64,000 nucleotides of DNA from an uncultured Clostridia bacterium (GCA_934182465.1 CAKPRG010000005.1:1-64000), one strand, 5' to 3'; shown: positions 15,615 to 25,430, numbered from the stretch's first letter. Program-made: numbers and translations. The notes: generated by a model not told the origin, from the letters alone.

Positions 15615-16757
15615 ATGGAAGAATTAGGAATATATGTGCATATACCTTTCTGCAAAAGAAAATGTAGTTATTGTGATTTCAAATCTTTTTCAAATATAGA
15701 TGAGATTAATCAAAAAAAATATGTAGATGCACTAATAAAAGAAATACAAAACAGCCAAAATACAAATAAATATATAGTAACAACAATTTATATTGGTGGT
15801 GGTACGCCTTCTTTTATTAACGAAAATTATATAAAAGACATTTTACAAGCTATATACAAAAAATGGGAAATAAAAAATGATGTAGAAATAACTATAGAAG
15901 TAAATCCAGGAACTATTACTAAAGAAAAGTTAGAAGCTTATAAGAATATGGGAATAAATAGACTAAGTATAGGATTACAATCTACAAATAATTATTTATT
16001 AAATAAAATAGGACGAATTCATAGTTATGAAGAGTTTATAGAAAATTATATATTGGCTAGAAAAATAGGATTTGAAAATATTAATATAGACTTAATGTTA
16101 GCACTTCCAGAACAAAACATGGAAGATTTAATGCAAAGTGTAAAAAAAGTTATAAATTTAAACCCTGAACACATATCAATTTATTCATTAATTTTAGAAG
16201 AAAACACAGAACTTTGGAAAAAAGTTAAAAACAAAGAAGAAAATTTAGTTGAAGATGACCTTGAAAGAGAAATGTATTGGAAAAGTAAAAAAGCTTTTGA
16301 AGATGCAGGATACATTCATTATGAGATTTCAAATTATGCAAAACCAGGATTTGAATCAAAACATAATACAAATTGTTGGTCGCAAAAACAATACTTAGGA
16401 TTTGGAATTGCAGCACATTCTTATTTTAATGGAAAAAGATTTTATAATGTAGAAGACTTAAATAAATATATAACTAATATAGAAAAAAATGAATTTAAAA
16501 ATAATATTATTATTGAAGAAGAAAATAGAACAAAAGAAGACATTGCGAAAGAATATATGATGCTTGGTCTTAGAAAAATAGAAGGAGTTTCTATTTCAGA
16601 ATTTCAAAGAAAATTTGAATTGAATCCTTTGTTCTATTTTAGATTTGAAATTAGTAAATTACAAGAAATGGATTTAATTGAAGTTGATTTGGATAATATT
16701 AGATTAACTAAAAAGGGATTGGATTTAGCAAATATTGTTTTTGAAGAATTTATATAA
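15615..16757 (+). CDS. hemW: HemW-type radical SAM heme chaperone
   Basis: The 380-aa protein has the radical SAM motif CKRKCSYC at residues 13-20, the TIYIGGGTPSF segment (about 59-70), EVNPGTI, RLSIGLQS and INIDLMLALPEQ. These define the HemW/HemN-like family, long annotated as oxygen-independent coproporphyrinogen III oxidase. The three-Cys spacing CxxxCxxC without the extra HemN Cys indicates HemW. It sits directly before hrcA, the same order as in Bacillus. Confidence 0.93.
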   Translation: MEELGIYVHIPFCKRKCSYCDFKSFSNIDEINQKKYVDALIKEIQNSQNTNKYIVTTIYIGGGTPSFINENYIKDILQAIYKKWEIKNDVEITIEVNPGTITKEKLEAYKNMGINRLSIGLQSTNNYLLNKIGRIHSYEEFIENYILARKIGFENINIDLMLALPEQNMEDLMQSVKKVINLNPEHISIYSLILEENTELWKKVKNKEENLVEDDLEREMYWKSKKAFEDAGYIHYEISNYAKPGFESKHNTNCWSQKQYLGFGIAAHSYFNGKRFYNVEDLNKYITNIEKNEFKNNIIIEEENRTKEDIAKEYMMLGLRKIEGVSISEFQRKFELNPLFYFRFEISKLQEMDLIEVDLDNIRLTKKGLDLANIVFEEFI

Positions 16758-16772
16758 AATGCAAAATATATC

Positions 16773-16801
16773 TTGACAAAACGATAATAAAGATATATTA
16801 T
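16773..16801 (+). promoter_or_regulatory. Promoter of the hrcA-grpE-dnaK-dnaJ operon
   Basis: TTGACA (16773-16778), 17-nt spacer, TATTAT (16796-16801), directly abutting the CIRCE-like operator. Confidence 0.82.
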
Positions 16802-16802
16802 A

Positions 16803-16829
16803 TTAGCAGTCAAACAATAAGTTTGCTAA
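16803..16829 (+). promoter_or_regulatory. CIRCE-like operator (HrcA binding site)
   Basis: TTAGCAGTC-N9-GTTTGCTAA has the 9-9-9 layout of CIRCE (TTAGCACTC-N9-GAGTGCTAA). Outer bases TTAGCA/TGCTAA are kept and the inner three of each arm have diverged. It lies immediately after the -10 box and before hrcA, where HrcA represses its own heat-shock operon. Confidence 0.8.
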
Positions 16830-16843
16830 AAGAGGTGAAAGAA

Positions 16844-17875
16844 ATGCCAGAAGAGCTAGATGCAAGAAAAAGAAAAATATTGCAAGCTATAATTGAAGAA
16901 TATATAGAAACAGCTGAACCAGTTAGTTCTGGAAATTTAGTAAAAAATGGAGCTTTAAGATGCAGCAGTGCTACTATTAGAAATGAAATGGCTGATTTGG
17001 AAAAGATTGGATTTTTAGAGCAACCACATACATCTAGTGGTAGAATTCCTTCTGAAAAAGGATACAGATATTATGTAGATGAGTTACTAAGAGAAGACGA
17101 TATAAGTAGAAAAGAAATGGAATTAATAAAGCAAAGGCTAGAAACTAAAGTTAATGCTTTAGAAGATTTAACTAAAATTGCTACAACAACATTGTCTGAA
17201 ATAACACATTATACAACTATTGCAATAGGTCCAAATGTAAACAATCATAATATCATAGATATAAAATTTGTTTTATTAGGAACTAGAGTTTTAATGGCTG
17301 TTATTCTAACTGATTCTGGAATAATTAGAGAATCAATTATAAAATTCGACGAGGATATAACTCAAGAACAAGTAAATGATTTAACTGTAATTTTCAAAAA
17401 TAAATTGGTTGGAAAACCTTTAGAAAAATTAAATGGACCAATTGAAGATTTTATAATGGCAGAAATGAAAACTGGTATAAATATAATTCAAAAAATTATA
17501 AAAGAAATAAATAAATTAATAGATGATTCAAATAGAGTTTATTTAGAAGGTACAAACAAAGTTGTAGATATGCCAGAATTTAAAAAAGTAGATATAGCAA
17601 AAGACTTTCTAAATGTATTAGACGCTAAAAATTTAGTTGCAGATGTATTAAATACGGGAGTAGCAAATGATATAAGTGTTTATATAGGAAGTGAATCAGA
17701 TAAAGAAGAACTAAAAAATTTCAGTATAGTAACATTTAATCATTTATTAGAAGATAAAGATATAGGAACAATAGGAATTATAGGTCCAAAAAGAATGGAT
17801 TATTCAAAAGTAATTTCTGTTATGAAATATATAAGCAAAAAATTAAATGAAGACTTTAAAAATGGAAAATTTTAG
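16844..17875 (+). CDS. hrcA: Heat-inducible transcription repressor HrcA
   Basis: The 343-aa protein starts MPEELDARKRKILQAIIEEY and carries the winged-helix stretch TAEPVSSGNLVK...SSATIRNEMADLEKIGFLEQPHTSSGRIPSEKGYRYYVD. It is the CIRCE-binding repressor. The ATG at 16844 follows AGAGGTG; an in-frame TTG at 16823 lies inside the operator and is rejected. First gene of the four-gene heat-shock operon. Confidence 0.96.
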   Translation: MPEELDARKRKILQAIIEEYIETAEPVSSGNLVKNGALRCSSATIRNEMADLEKIGFLEQPHTSSGRIPSEKGYRYYVDELLREDDISRKEMELIKQRLETKVNALEDLTKIATTTLSEITHYTTIAIGPNVNNHNIIDIKFVLLGTRVLMAVILTDSGIIRESIIKFDEDITQEQVNDLTVIFKNKLVGKPLEKLNGPIEDFIMAEMKTGINIIQKIIKEINKLIDDSNRVYLEGTNKVVDMPEFKKVDIAKDFLNVLDAKNLVADVLNTGVANDISVYIGSESDKEELKNFSIVTFNHLLEDKDIGTIGIIGPKRMDYSKVISVMKYISKKLNEDFKNGKF

Positions 17876-17902
17876 TATAAAAAAGAAAGAGAGGTCTAAA
17901 AA

Positions 17903-18406
17903 TTGGAAAAAGAAGAAAAAAACATAAACGAAACAGAAGTACAAGAAAACGAAGTTCAACAAAATGAAGAAGTTGTTGAAAATATTCAAAGTGAAATTGA
18001 TGAATTAAACGATAGATATAAAAGACTTTTTGCAGAATTTGAAAATTACAAAAAAAGAAGTTCTAAAGAAAGAGAAAGCATGTATGGAATGATTACTGGT
18101 GATGTAGTTTCAAAAATATTACCAATTATGGATAATCTAGAAAATGCAGCAAATGCTAAAACAGAAGATACAGCATATCAAGATGGCGTAAAATTGGTAA
18201 TGAGACAATTTTCTGATGCATTAAAATCTTTCAATGTAGAAGCAATAGAAGCAATAGGTCAAAAGTTTGATCCAGAATTGCATGAAGCAGTAAGTCATAT
18301 AGAAGACGACACAAAAGGAGAACAAGAAATTGTTCAAGAATATAGAAAAGGTTACAGAATAGGCAATAAAGTTATAAGACATTCAATGGTAATTGTAGCA
18401 AACTAA
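17903..18406 (+). CDS. grpE: GrpE nucleotide exchange factor
   Basis: The 167-aa protein has an acidic coiled-coil N-terminus followed by RLFAEFENYKKRSSKERE and the C-terminal beta domain GQKFDPELHEAVSH...GYRIGNKVIRHSMVIVAN. It accelerates ADP release from DnaK. The start is a TTG at 17903 behind GAGGT, 27 bp after hrcA. Confidence 0.95.
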   Translation: MEKEEKNINETEVQENEVQQNEEVVENIQSEIDELNDRYKRLFAEFENYKKRSSKERESMYGMITGDVVSKILPIMDNLENAANAKTEDTAYQDGVKLVMRQFSDALKSFNVEAIEAIGQKFDPELHEAVSHIEDDTKGEQEIVQEYRKGYRIGNKVIRHSMVIVAN

Positions 18407-18583
18407 AATTTTGAATATAAACAAAAAAGGAAAGTTTAAATGTAACAATTAAAATAAATTATTTGTTATTATTTCAATAAGATACTAAACAATTTCCAAT
18501 TTGTTTTTATATAAATAAACAAAAGAAAAATAATTAAAATTTAAAATAAATTAATTTTCGTATATAAATGGGAGGAATTTAAA

Positions 18584-20446
18584 ATGGGAAAAATTATAGG
18601 TATTGACTTAGGTACAACAAATTCATGTGTAGCTGTTATGGAAGGTGGCGAGCCAGTTGTAATACCAAATGCAGAAGGAAATAGAACAACACCATCTGTT
18701 GTTGCTTTTTCAAAAAATGGTGAAAGATTAGTAGGACAAATTGCAAAACGTCAAGCAGTTACTAACCCTGATAATACAGTTATATCAATTAAAAGAAAAA
18801 TGGGAACAAGTGAAAAAGTTAAAATAGAAGGTGATGAATTTACACCACAAGAAATTTCAGCAATGATTTTACAAAAATTAAAAGCTGATGCAGAAAATTA
18901 TTTAGGAACAAAAGTAACACAAGCAGTTATTACAGTTCCTGCATATTTTAATGATAGCCAAAGACAAGCAACAAAAGATGCTGGTAGAATTGCTGGTCTA
19001 GAAGTTTTAAGAATTATAAACGAACCAACAGCAGCAGCTCTTGCTTATGGTATGGATAAAGAAGCTCAAGATCAAAAAATAATGATATATGACTTAGGTG
19101 GTGGAACATTTGATGTTTCAATCCTAGATATTGGTGATGGAGTATTTGAAGTTTTATCTACAAGTGGTAACACACATTTAGGTGGAGATGATTTTGATAA
19201 TGCTATTATAGATTACTTAGTATCAGAATTCAAAAAATCTAATGGAATAGATTTATCAACAGATAAAATGGCAATGCAAAGATTAAAAGAAGCAGCTGAA
19301 AAAGCTAAAATAGAACTTTCAGGAATGCAACAAACACAAATTAACTTACCATTCATCACAGCAGATAGCACAGGACCAAAACATTTAGATGTTACATTAA
19401 CAAGAGCTAAATTTGAAGAATTAATTCATGATTTAGTAGAAGCTACTGTAGAACCAGTAAACAAAGCTTTAACAGATGCTGGAATTACAGCTGCAGATTT
19501 ACACAAAGTATTATTAGTTGGTGGATCAACAAGAGTTCCTTGTGTACAAGAAGCTGTTAAGAAAATAACAGGAAAAGAACCAGATAAAGGAATTAACCCA
19601 GATGAATGTGTTGCAATTGGTGCATCTATTCAAGGTGGTGTATTATCTGGAGATGTTAAAGATTTAGTATTATTAGATGTAACACCATTATCATTAGGTA
19701 TTGAAACTTATGGTGGTGTATTCACAAAATTAATCGAAAGAAATACAACAATACCAACTAAAAAATCACAAGTATTCTCAACAGCAGCAGATGGTCAAAC
19801 ATCAGTTGAAGTTCACGTATTACAAGGTGAAAGAGAAATGGCTGCTTACAATAAAACATTAGGAAGATTCCAATTAACAGGAATTCCTGCAGCTCCAAGA
19901 GGAGTACCACAAATCGAAGTAACATTTGATATTGATGCTAACGGTATCGTTCATGTTTCAGCTAAAGACCAAGCAACAGGAAATGAACAAAAAGTTACAA
20001 TTACAGCAAGCACAAACTTATCTGAAGATGATATTAATGCAGCTATTAAAGATGCAGAAGCTCATGCTTCAGAAGACAAAAAGAGAAAAGAAGAAATTGA
20101 AGTTAAAAATAATGCAGAAAGTTTAGTTTATAATAGCCAAAAAACATTAGATGATTTAGGAGATAAAATTAGTGGAGAAGAAAAAGCTAAAGTAGAAGCT
20201 GAAATCGAAAATACTAAAAAAGCTCTTGAAACAAATAATGTAGAAACTATAAAAGACGCTACAGATAAATTAACAAAAGTATTCTACGAAATATCAGAAA
20301 AATTATACAGCCAAGTAAATCCAAATGCTGGAGCAACAGCTGGTGCAACAGGTGCTGAAAGCACAGAAGGACCAAAAGCTGATGAAAATGGTAATGTTTA
20401 TGATGCTGATTATAAAGTAGAAGATGACAATAATGACAACAAATAA
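18584..20446 (+). CDS. dnaK: Chaperone protein DnaK (Hsp70)
   Basis: The 620-aa protein has the full Hsp70 layout: IGIDLGTTNSCVAVMEGG at the N-terminus, AYFNDSQRQATKDAGRIAG, IYDLGGGTFDVSIL and VLLVGGSTRVPCVQ in the ATPase domain. A substrate-binding domain (VTPLSLGIETYGG..., ERNTTIPTKKSQVFSTAADGQ) and a helical lid follow, ending DADYKVEDDNNDNK. GGGAGG precedes the ATG. The 177-bp gap after grpE is AT-rich and holds no evident second CIRCE. Confidence 0.98.
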   Translation: MGKIIGIDLGTTNSCVAVMEGGEPVVIPNAEGNRTTPSVVAFSKNGERLVGQIAKRQAVTNPDNTVISIKRKMGTSEKVKIEGDEFTPQEISAMILQKLKADAENYLGTKVTQAVITVPAYFNDSQRQATKDAGRIAGLEVLRIINEPTAAALAYGMDKEAQDQKIMIYDLGGGTFDVSILDIGDGVFEVLSTSGNTHLGGDDFDNAIIDYLVSEFKKSNGIDLSTDKMAMQRLKEAAEKAKIELSGMQQTQINLPFITADSTGPKHLDVTLTRAKFEELIHDLVEATVEPVNKALTDAGITAADLHKVLLVGGSTRVPCVQEAVKKITGKEPDKGINPDECVAIGASIQGGVLSGDVKDLVLLDVTPLSLGIETYGGVFTKLIERNTTIPTKKSQVFSTAADGQTSVEVHVLQGEREMAAYNKTLGRFQLTGIPAAPRGVPQIEVTFDIDANGIVHVSAKDQATGNEQKVTITASTNLSEDDINAAIKDAEAHASEDKKRKEEIEVKNNAESLVYNSQKTLDDLGDKISGEEKAKVEAEIENTKKALETNNVETIKDATDKLTKVFYEISEKLYSQVNPNAGATAGATGAESTEGPKADENGNVYDADYKVEDDNNDNK

Positions 20447-20573
20447 TAAATAATGTAAAAGAACAAAAAGTGGGTATTATGCAAACTGTGAGAATTTAGT
20501 TATATACATAAACCCACATTTTGTTTGTATATTAAATGATAAAGGCACTTTTGAAAGGAATGTGAAAAAATAG

Positions 20574-21737
20574 ATGGCAAATAAAAGAGATTATTATGAA
20601 GTCTTAGGTGTTGGGAAAAATGCAACTGATGATGAATTAAAAAAAGCATATAGAAAATTAGCTAAAAAATATCACCCTGATGCTAATCCAGATAATAAAG
20701 AAGAAGCAGAAGCGAAGTTTAAAGAAGTAAATGAAGCTTATGAAGTTTTATCAGATAGTCAAAAAAGAAAAATGTATGACCAATTTGGATTTGATGGACC
20801 TCAAGGTTTTGGAAATGGAGCACAAGGTGGAGGATACTATTCTTATGGTTCTGGCTTTGATGGCTTTGGTGGATTTTCAGATTTTGGAGATTTTGGCGAC
20901 CTAGGAGATATTTTCTCATCATTTTTTGGTGGAAGTAATTCAAGAGGAAGAGCAAATAGCAATGGACCAAGAAAAGGTGCTGATTTAAAAATTAGTTTGG
21001 ATATTACTTTTGAAGAATCTTATTTAGGTGTTGAAAAAGAAATAAGCTTAAATAGAAATGAAGAATGTACATCTTGTTCTGGAACAGGTGCAAAAAAAGG
21101 AACTGCACCAGAAAAATGTTCAACATGTAATGGAACTGGAAAAATAAAACAAGTTGTTACTACTCCATTTGGACAAATGGCTACGCAAAAAGTATGTCCT
21201 CAATGTGGTGGAACAGGAAAAATAATAAAAGAACCATGCCCAGATTGTAGAGGAAAGGGTTCTATTAGAAAATCAGTAAAAATAAAAGTTAAGATACCCG
21301 AAGGAATAGATGAAGGACAAACAATCGTATTAAAAGGTGAAGGCGAACCAGGAAAAAATGGTGGACCAAAAGGAGATTTATACATAGTTGTTCATGTAAA
21401 AAGACATAGTATTTATTCTAGAAAAGCAGAGCATGTATTATGTGAAATACCAATAACATTTACAGGTGCAGCTCTTGGTACTGAAATAGAAGTTCCAATG
21501 GTAGATGGTAGCAAAGAAAAATTTAAAATTCCAGAAGGTACTCAAACTGGTACAAAATTTACTATAAAAAATAAAGGATTCAAAAGTATAAATGGTAATT
21601 GGAGAGGAGATTTTGTTTTTACTGTAACAGTTCAAGTTCCAAAAAGATTAACACATGAACAAAGAGAACTTTTAGTTGAATTAGCAAAAACAATGAATGA
21701 ACAACCTCCAATAAAAAGAAAAGGAATTTTTGGATAA
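20574..21737 (+). CDS. dnaJ: Chaperone protein DnaJ (Hsp40, type I)
   Basis: The 387-aa protein has a J domain with HPD (KYHPDANPDN, residues about 31-40), a Gly/Phe-rich linker (about 75-135), four CxxCxGxG zinc repeats starting CTSCSGTG, CSTCNGTG, CPQCGGTG and CPDCRGKG, and a C-terminal substrate domain. It stimulates DnaK. The 127-bp gap after dnaK contains a GTGGGT/ACCCAC stem (about 20470-20517), perhaps a partial terminator that lowers dnaJ expression. Confidence 0.97.
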   Translation: MANKRDYYEVLGVGKNATDDELKKAYRKLAKKYHPDANPDNKEEAEAKFKEVNEAYEVLSDSQKRKMYDQFGFDGPQGFGNGAQGGGYYSYGSGFDGFGGFSDFGDFGDLGDIFSSFFGGSNSRGRANSNGPRKGADLKISLDITFEESYLGVEKEISLNRNEECTSCSGTGAKKGTAPEKCSTCNGTGKIKQVVTTPFGQMATQKVCPQCGGTGKIIKEPCPDCRGKGSIRKSVKIKVKIPEGIDEGQTIVLKGEGEPGKNGGPKGDLYIVVHVKRHSIYSRKAEHVLCEIPITFTGAALGTEIEVPMVDGSKEKFKIPEGTQTGTKFTIKNKGFKSINGNWRGDFVFTVTVQVPKRLTHEQRELLVELAKTMNEQPPIKRKGIFG

Positions 21738-21760
21738 AAGATATAAAATTTAATATTTAA

Positions 21761-22019
21761 CAAAAAAGAACATTTGAAAAATTAAATTCATAGTATACTA
21801 AGCAATATTTTAGTATTTTTAAAATTTAATAATATATTGTTTTTACATACCTTGTTGTCGCAATCTTCGATTTTTAATTTAATGAAAAGATTGCTCCATT
21901 CGCACTCGCAAAGCTTGTTTGGTCGCTACGCGGTATTTCAAAACAATATATATCAAATTTATATAAGATATTTATTATAAAATATATACTATGAATTTTA
22001 ATTTCAAATGTTCTTTTTG
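21761..22019. repeat. Nested inverted repeat between dnaJ and recD2
   Basis: Outer arms 21761-21797 and 21985-22019 (CAAAAAAGAACATTTGAAAA... and its near-complement ...TTTCAAATGTTCTTTTTG) match over about 35 bp with small indels. The MITE-like element sits between them. On RNA the whole gap would fold into one long hairpin. The flanks up to 22121 are AT-rich without other signals. Confidence 0.7.
21822..21960 (-). repeat. MITE-like element, copy 1 (minus orientation)
   Basis: About 140 bp that match, on the opposite strand, the element at 25538-25678. Shared parts are the ends (AATATATTGTTTT), the GAAATACCGCG block, GCGAGTGCGAATGGAGCAATCTT and a GAAGATTGCGAC block. The interior is clearly more GC-rich than the surroundings. 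No coding frame or transposase is inside. Confidence 0.75.
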
Positions 22020-22121
22020 ATTTTATTCATTAATTAATTTTCTGATTACTTCATATAAATAAGGTTTATATTCTTTAATAAGTAAAGTCTCTTTGTACAA
22101 AATAGAATTAAAATAAATATA

Positions 22122-22150
22122 TTGAAAAAGATAAAAAGTTTTGATAGAAT
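22122..22150 (+). promoter_or_regulatory. Promoter of recD2
   Basis: TTGAAA (22122-22127), 17-nt spacer, TAGAAT (22145-22150). Confidence 0.6.
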
Positions 22151-22186
22151 ACTAACAAACATATTTTTGTGAAAAAGGAGAAAAAG

Positions 22187-24412
22187 TTGGAATTAAAAGG
22201 GCAAATAGAAGAATTTATATATCAAAATGAAGCTAATAGTTATACAATAGCTGTTTTTCAGACACAAGAGCAAGATTTAATTACAATAGTTGGGTATTTG
22301 CCTTTTATTGCAGTTGGAGACTCTTTAAAATTAGAAGGAAAAATGGTAACACACCAAGAATATGGAGAGCAATTTAAAGTTGAAAGCTTTGAAAAATTAA
22401 TGCCGGAAACTGCTATGGCTTTAGAAAAATATTTAGCAAGTGGAACAATAAAGGGAATAGGTCCTGCAACTGCTCATAAAATAATTGATAAATTTGGAGA
22501 AGAAAGTATAAATATATTCAAATTTGAACCATTGAGATTAGCAGAAATAAAAGGAATTTCTAAAGATAAAGCTTATGAAATAGGAGAAGAATTTAATGAA
22601 AAATGGGAGTTATGGCAAATTGTAGGATTTCTAGAAAAATTTGGAATAGGAGCTAACAATAGCAAAAAAGTATTTGATAGCTTGGGAAAAGATGCAGTAC
22701 AAAAAATTGAAGATGATCCATATATTTTAATAGATATTGTATATGGTGTAGATTTTCACAAAATAGATAGAATTGCTTTAGAAATAGGTGTTGCAAAAGA
22801 CAATGAGAGTAGAATAAAAAGTGGAATAAAATATGCTTTGTTAACAGCAAGCTATAATGGAAATACTTGTGTACAAAAAGAAAGTTTAATAATTTTTGTA
22901 CAAGGATTGCTAGAAGTAGATAGAGAACATATTGAAAATGTTCTTATCAATTTGAATGTAAAGGAAGAAATTGAAACAGAAAATAAAAATGGAGATGATT
23001 GGGTATATTTGTATCCATTTTTTAAAGCAGAAACTAATATAGCTGAAAGACTTCTAAAACTACAAAACTTTAAAAATGTAAAATATATAAAAAATTTCAA
23101 AGAAGAAATAAGTAAACAAGAAACAAAACTTGCTATAAAACTATCTGAAAAACAATTTGAAGCAATAGAACAGATAAATGAAAACAATGTATGCATAATC
23201 ACAGGTGGACCAGGTACAGGAAAAACAACAATAATAAAATGTATGTTAGATTTATATAAGGCACATAAAAGAAAAGTTGTGCTTTGTGCACCAACAGGCA
23301 GAGCAGCAAAAAGAATGACTGAAACAACAGGAGAAGAGGCAAAAACAATACATAGACTATTAGAAATAGGAAAAGTAGAAGATGATAAGCTAGGAACTAT
23401 AGATACAGATATTTCACCAATAGATGCAGATGTTTTAATAATAGACGAAATGTCGATGGTAGACATATTTTTAATGAACTATATTGTAAAAGCTTTATTT
23501 TTAGGTAGCAAATTAGTATTGGTAGGAGATTCAAACCAGTTACCATCAGTAGGTCCAGGAAGTATTTTAAAAGATCTGATAGAATCAGAAAAAATACCAA
23601 CTGTTTCATTAAACAAAATCTTTAGACAAGCTGCTAAAAGTAAAATAATAGTAAATGCACATAATGTTAATAATGGTGTTAATTTTATAGGAAAAAAAGA
23701 TTATGAAGAAGATGCAGAAGAGGATTTCTTTTACGTTAATGAATCAAATCAAGATAAGATGCTATATCAAGTAATTTCTTTAAGCAAAGAAAGACTAAAA
23801 AAATATGGTGATTATGATTTCTTTACAAATATACAAGTTTTAACACCAACTAAAAAAGGAAAAATAGGAACAAAAGAATTAAATAAAAGTTTGCAGGAAG
23901 CTTTAAATCCACACAGAGATGACTTGCTTGAAAAAAATTATGGAGGAGTAATTTTTAGAGAAGGTGATAGAGTAATGCAAATTAAAAATAATTACGATAT
24001 TTACTGGGAAAAAGGTAGAAAAGAAGCTGATATTAAATATGAAAATGGAACAGGAATTTTTAATGGTGAATTAGGCAGAATTTCTAAAATAGATTTTGAA
24101 GAAAAACAATTGGAAGTTGATTTTGATGATAGAAAAACAGCTTGGTATGCTTTTTCGGAATTAGAACAATTAGAACATGCTTATGCTATTACAATTCATA
24201 AGGCACAAGGAAGTGAATTTGATGTTGTAATATTAGCAATACCACCATCTTCAAATATGTTACTTACAAGAAACTTATTATATACAGGAATTACAAGAGC
24301 TAAAAAATTATTAATTGTTATAGGAAGTAATAAATTAATTGATTTTATGGTAAAAAATTCAGAAAACAAAAAGAGAAATACAGGATTGAAGGAAAAATTA
24401 ATGGAACAATAA
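22187..24412 (+). CDS. recD2: RecD2-type ATP-dependent DNA helicase
   Basis: The 741-aa protein is a superfamily 1B 5'-to-3' helicase. The N-terminal OB-like and helix-hairpin-helix region (KYLASGTIKGIGPATAHKII) distinguishes RecD2 from RecD of RecBCD. Walker A is CIITGGPGTGKTT and motif II is LIIDEMSMVD. The C-terminal UvrD-like part has YAITIHKAQGSEFD and LYTGITRAKKLL. It acts in replication-fork and mismatch-related repair without a RecB partner. The TTG at 22187 is chosen because AAGGAG lies 6 nt before it; the upstream GTG at 22169 would include that site. Confidence 0.95.
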   Translation: MELKGQIEEFIYQNEANSYTIAVFQTQEQDLITIVGYLPFIAVGDSLKLEGKMVTHQEYGEQFKVESFEKLMPETAMALEKYLASGTIKGIGPATAHKIIDKFGEESINIFKFEPLRLAEIKGISKDKAYEIGEEFNEKWELWQIVGFLEKFGIGANNSKKVFDSLGKDAVQKIEDDPYILIDIVYGVDFHKIDRIALEIGVAKDNESRIKSGIKYALLTASYNGNTCVQKESLIIFVQGLLEVDREHIENVLINLNVKEEIETENKNGDDWVYLYPFFKAETNIAERLLKLQNFKNVKYIKNFKEEISKQETKLAIKLSEKQFEAIEQINENNVCIITGGPGTGKTTIIKCMLDLYKAHKRKVVLCAPTGRAAKRMTETTGEEAKTIHRLLEIGKVEDDKLGTIDTDISPIDADVLIIDEMSMVDIFLMNYIVKALFLGSKLVLVGDSNQLPSVGPGSILKDLIESEKIPTVSLNKIFRQAAKSKIIVNAHNVNNGVNFIGKKDYEEDAEEDFFYVNESNQDKMLYQVISLSKERLKKYGDYDFFTNIQVLTPTKKGKIGTKELNKSLQEALNPHRDDLLEKNYGGVIFREGDRVMQIKNNYDIYWEKGRKEADIKYENGTGIFNGELGRISKIDFEEKQLEVDFDDRKTAWYAFSELEQLEHAYAITIHKAQGSEFDVVILAIPPSSNMLLTRNLLYTGITRAKKLLIVIGSNKLIDFMVKNSENKKRNTGLKEKLMEQ

Positions 24413-24427
24413 ATGTGTTTATTTTTA

Positions 24428-24456
24428 TTGAAAAAATGGAAGAAAATTGATATAAT
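24428..24456 (+). promoter_or_regulatory. Promoter of the Bro-N gene
   Basis: TTGAAA (24428-24433), 17-nt spacer, TATAAT (24451-24456), 16 bp after the recD2 stop. Confidence 0.7.
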
Positions 24457-24494
24457 TCGAGCATAATAAATTTATAAAGGAAAGTGATGCCTAA

Positions 24495-25397
24495 ATGGAT
24501 AATAATAAATTAGAAACAATTTCAAATCTTTTTGAAGGTAGCGAAATAAGAAGTATTTGGGATAGTGAAAAGGAAGATTACTATTTTAGTGTGGTTGATA
24601 TTATTAGTGCTTTAACTGAAAGTAATAATCCAAGAAATTACTGGAATACGCTAAAAAGAAGAATGACAGAAGAAGAAAAGAGTGAGTTGTACGCAAAATG
24701 CGTACAACTGAAAATGAAATCTCCAAAAGATGGAAAAAGCTATTTAACAGATACATTAGATACAAAAGGAATATTTAGATTAATTGAATCAATTCCAAGT
24801 CCAAAAGCAGAGCCATTTAAACTTTGGCTTGCTCAAATGGGAAAAGAGAGAATTGATGAAGTATTTGATCCAGAACTTGCTGTTAATCGTGCTGTTGATT
24901 ATTATAGAAATCGTGGATATGATGACAAATGGATTAAGCAAAGATTAACAGGAGTTGTTGATAGACGTAAACTAACAGACGTATGGAAAGAAAGAGGCAT
25001 AACTAAAAATGTTGAATATGGGATACTTACAAATGAAATTTATAAAGAATGGTCTGGTATGAAAGCTTCAGAATACAAAGAATTTAAAGGAATTAGAAAA
25101 GAGTCATTAAGAGATAATATGACGGATATAGAAGTGACATTAACGGATCTAGGTGAAATTGCAACTAGAGAACTTGCACAAGAACATAAACCCTATGGAT
25201 TAAAAGAAAATATAAAAATAGCCCAAATGGGTGGAAATGTTGCAAAAGTAGCTAGAGATAATTTAGAAGAAAAATTAGGAAAAACAGTCATTACTAAAAA
25301 TAATGCACTAAACTATAAATATTTAGATGATAACAAATTAGACAAACCAAAAAAATTGAAAAGTGCAAATAATAAGAAGTTGAAAGAAAAGAAATAA
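24495..25397 (+). CDS. Bro-N domain protein, phage-antirepressor-like
   Basis: The 300-aa protein begins with a BRO family N-terminal domain (about 10-120: IRSIWDSEKEDYYFSVVDIISALTE, then PRNYWNTLKRR, and LTDTLDTKGIFRLIESIPSPKAEPFKLWLAQ). A helical C-terminal half follows, with RGYDDKWIKQRLTGV and GMKASEYKEFKGI. Bro-N proteins are DNA-binding and common in phages and mobile elements, and related chromosomal copies are seen in many gut Firmicutes. It has its own promoter and terminator, so it is an independent unit. With recD2 it is bracketed by inverted MITE-like copies. Confidence 0.85.
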   Translation: MDNNKLETISNLFEGSEIRSIWDSEKEDYYFSVVDIISALTESNNPRNYWNTLKRRMTEEEKSELYAKCVQLKMKSPKDGKSYLTDTLDTKGIFRLIESIPSPKAEPFKLWLAQMGKERIDEVFDPELAVNRAVDYYRNRGYDDKWIKQRLTGVVDRRKLTDVWKERGITKNVEYGILTNEIYKEWSGMKASEYKEFKGIRKESLRDNMTDIEVTLTDLGEIATRELAQEHKPYGLKENIKIAQMGGNVAKVARDNLEEKLGKTVITKNNALNYKYLDDNKLDKPKKLKSANNKKLKEKK

Positions 25398-25403
25398 TAA
25401 AAC

Positions 25404-25430
25404 AGTCTTTAAGTATCATACTTAAAGACT
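25404..25430 (+). terminator. Terminator after the Bro-N gene
   Basis: Perfect palindrome AGTCTTTAAGTAT-C-ATACTTAAAGACT. The one-base gap means the loop must take in some arm bases. A T-rich run follows. Confidence 0.75.

Noticed and set aside
22852..23466. 204-aa minus-strand frame inside recD2
   Set aside because: Shadow of a clear helicase gene; no ribosome binding site and no recognisable motif.
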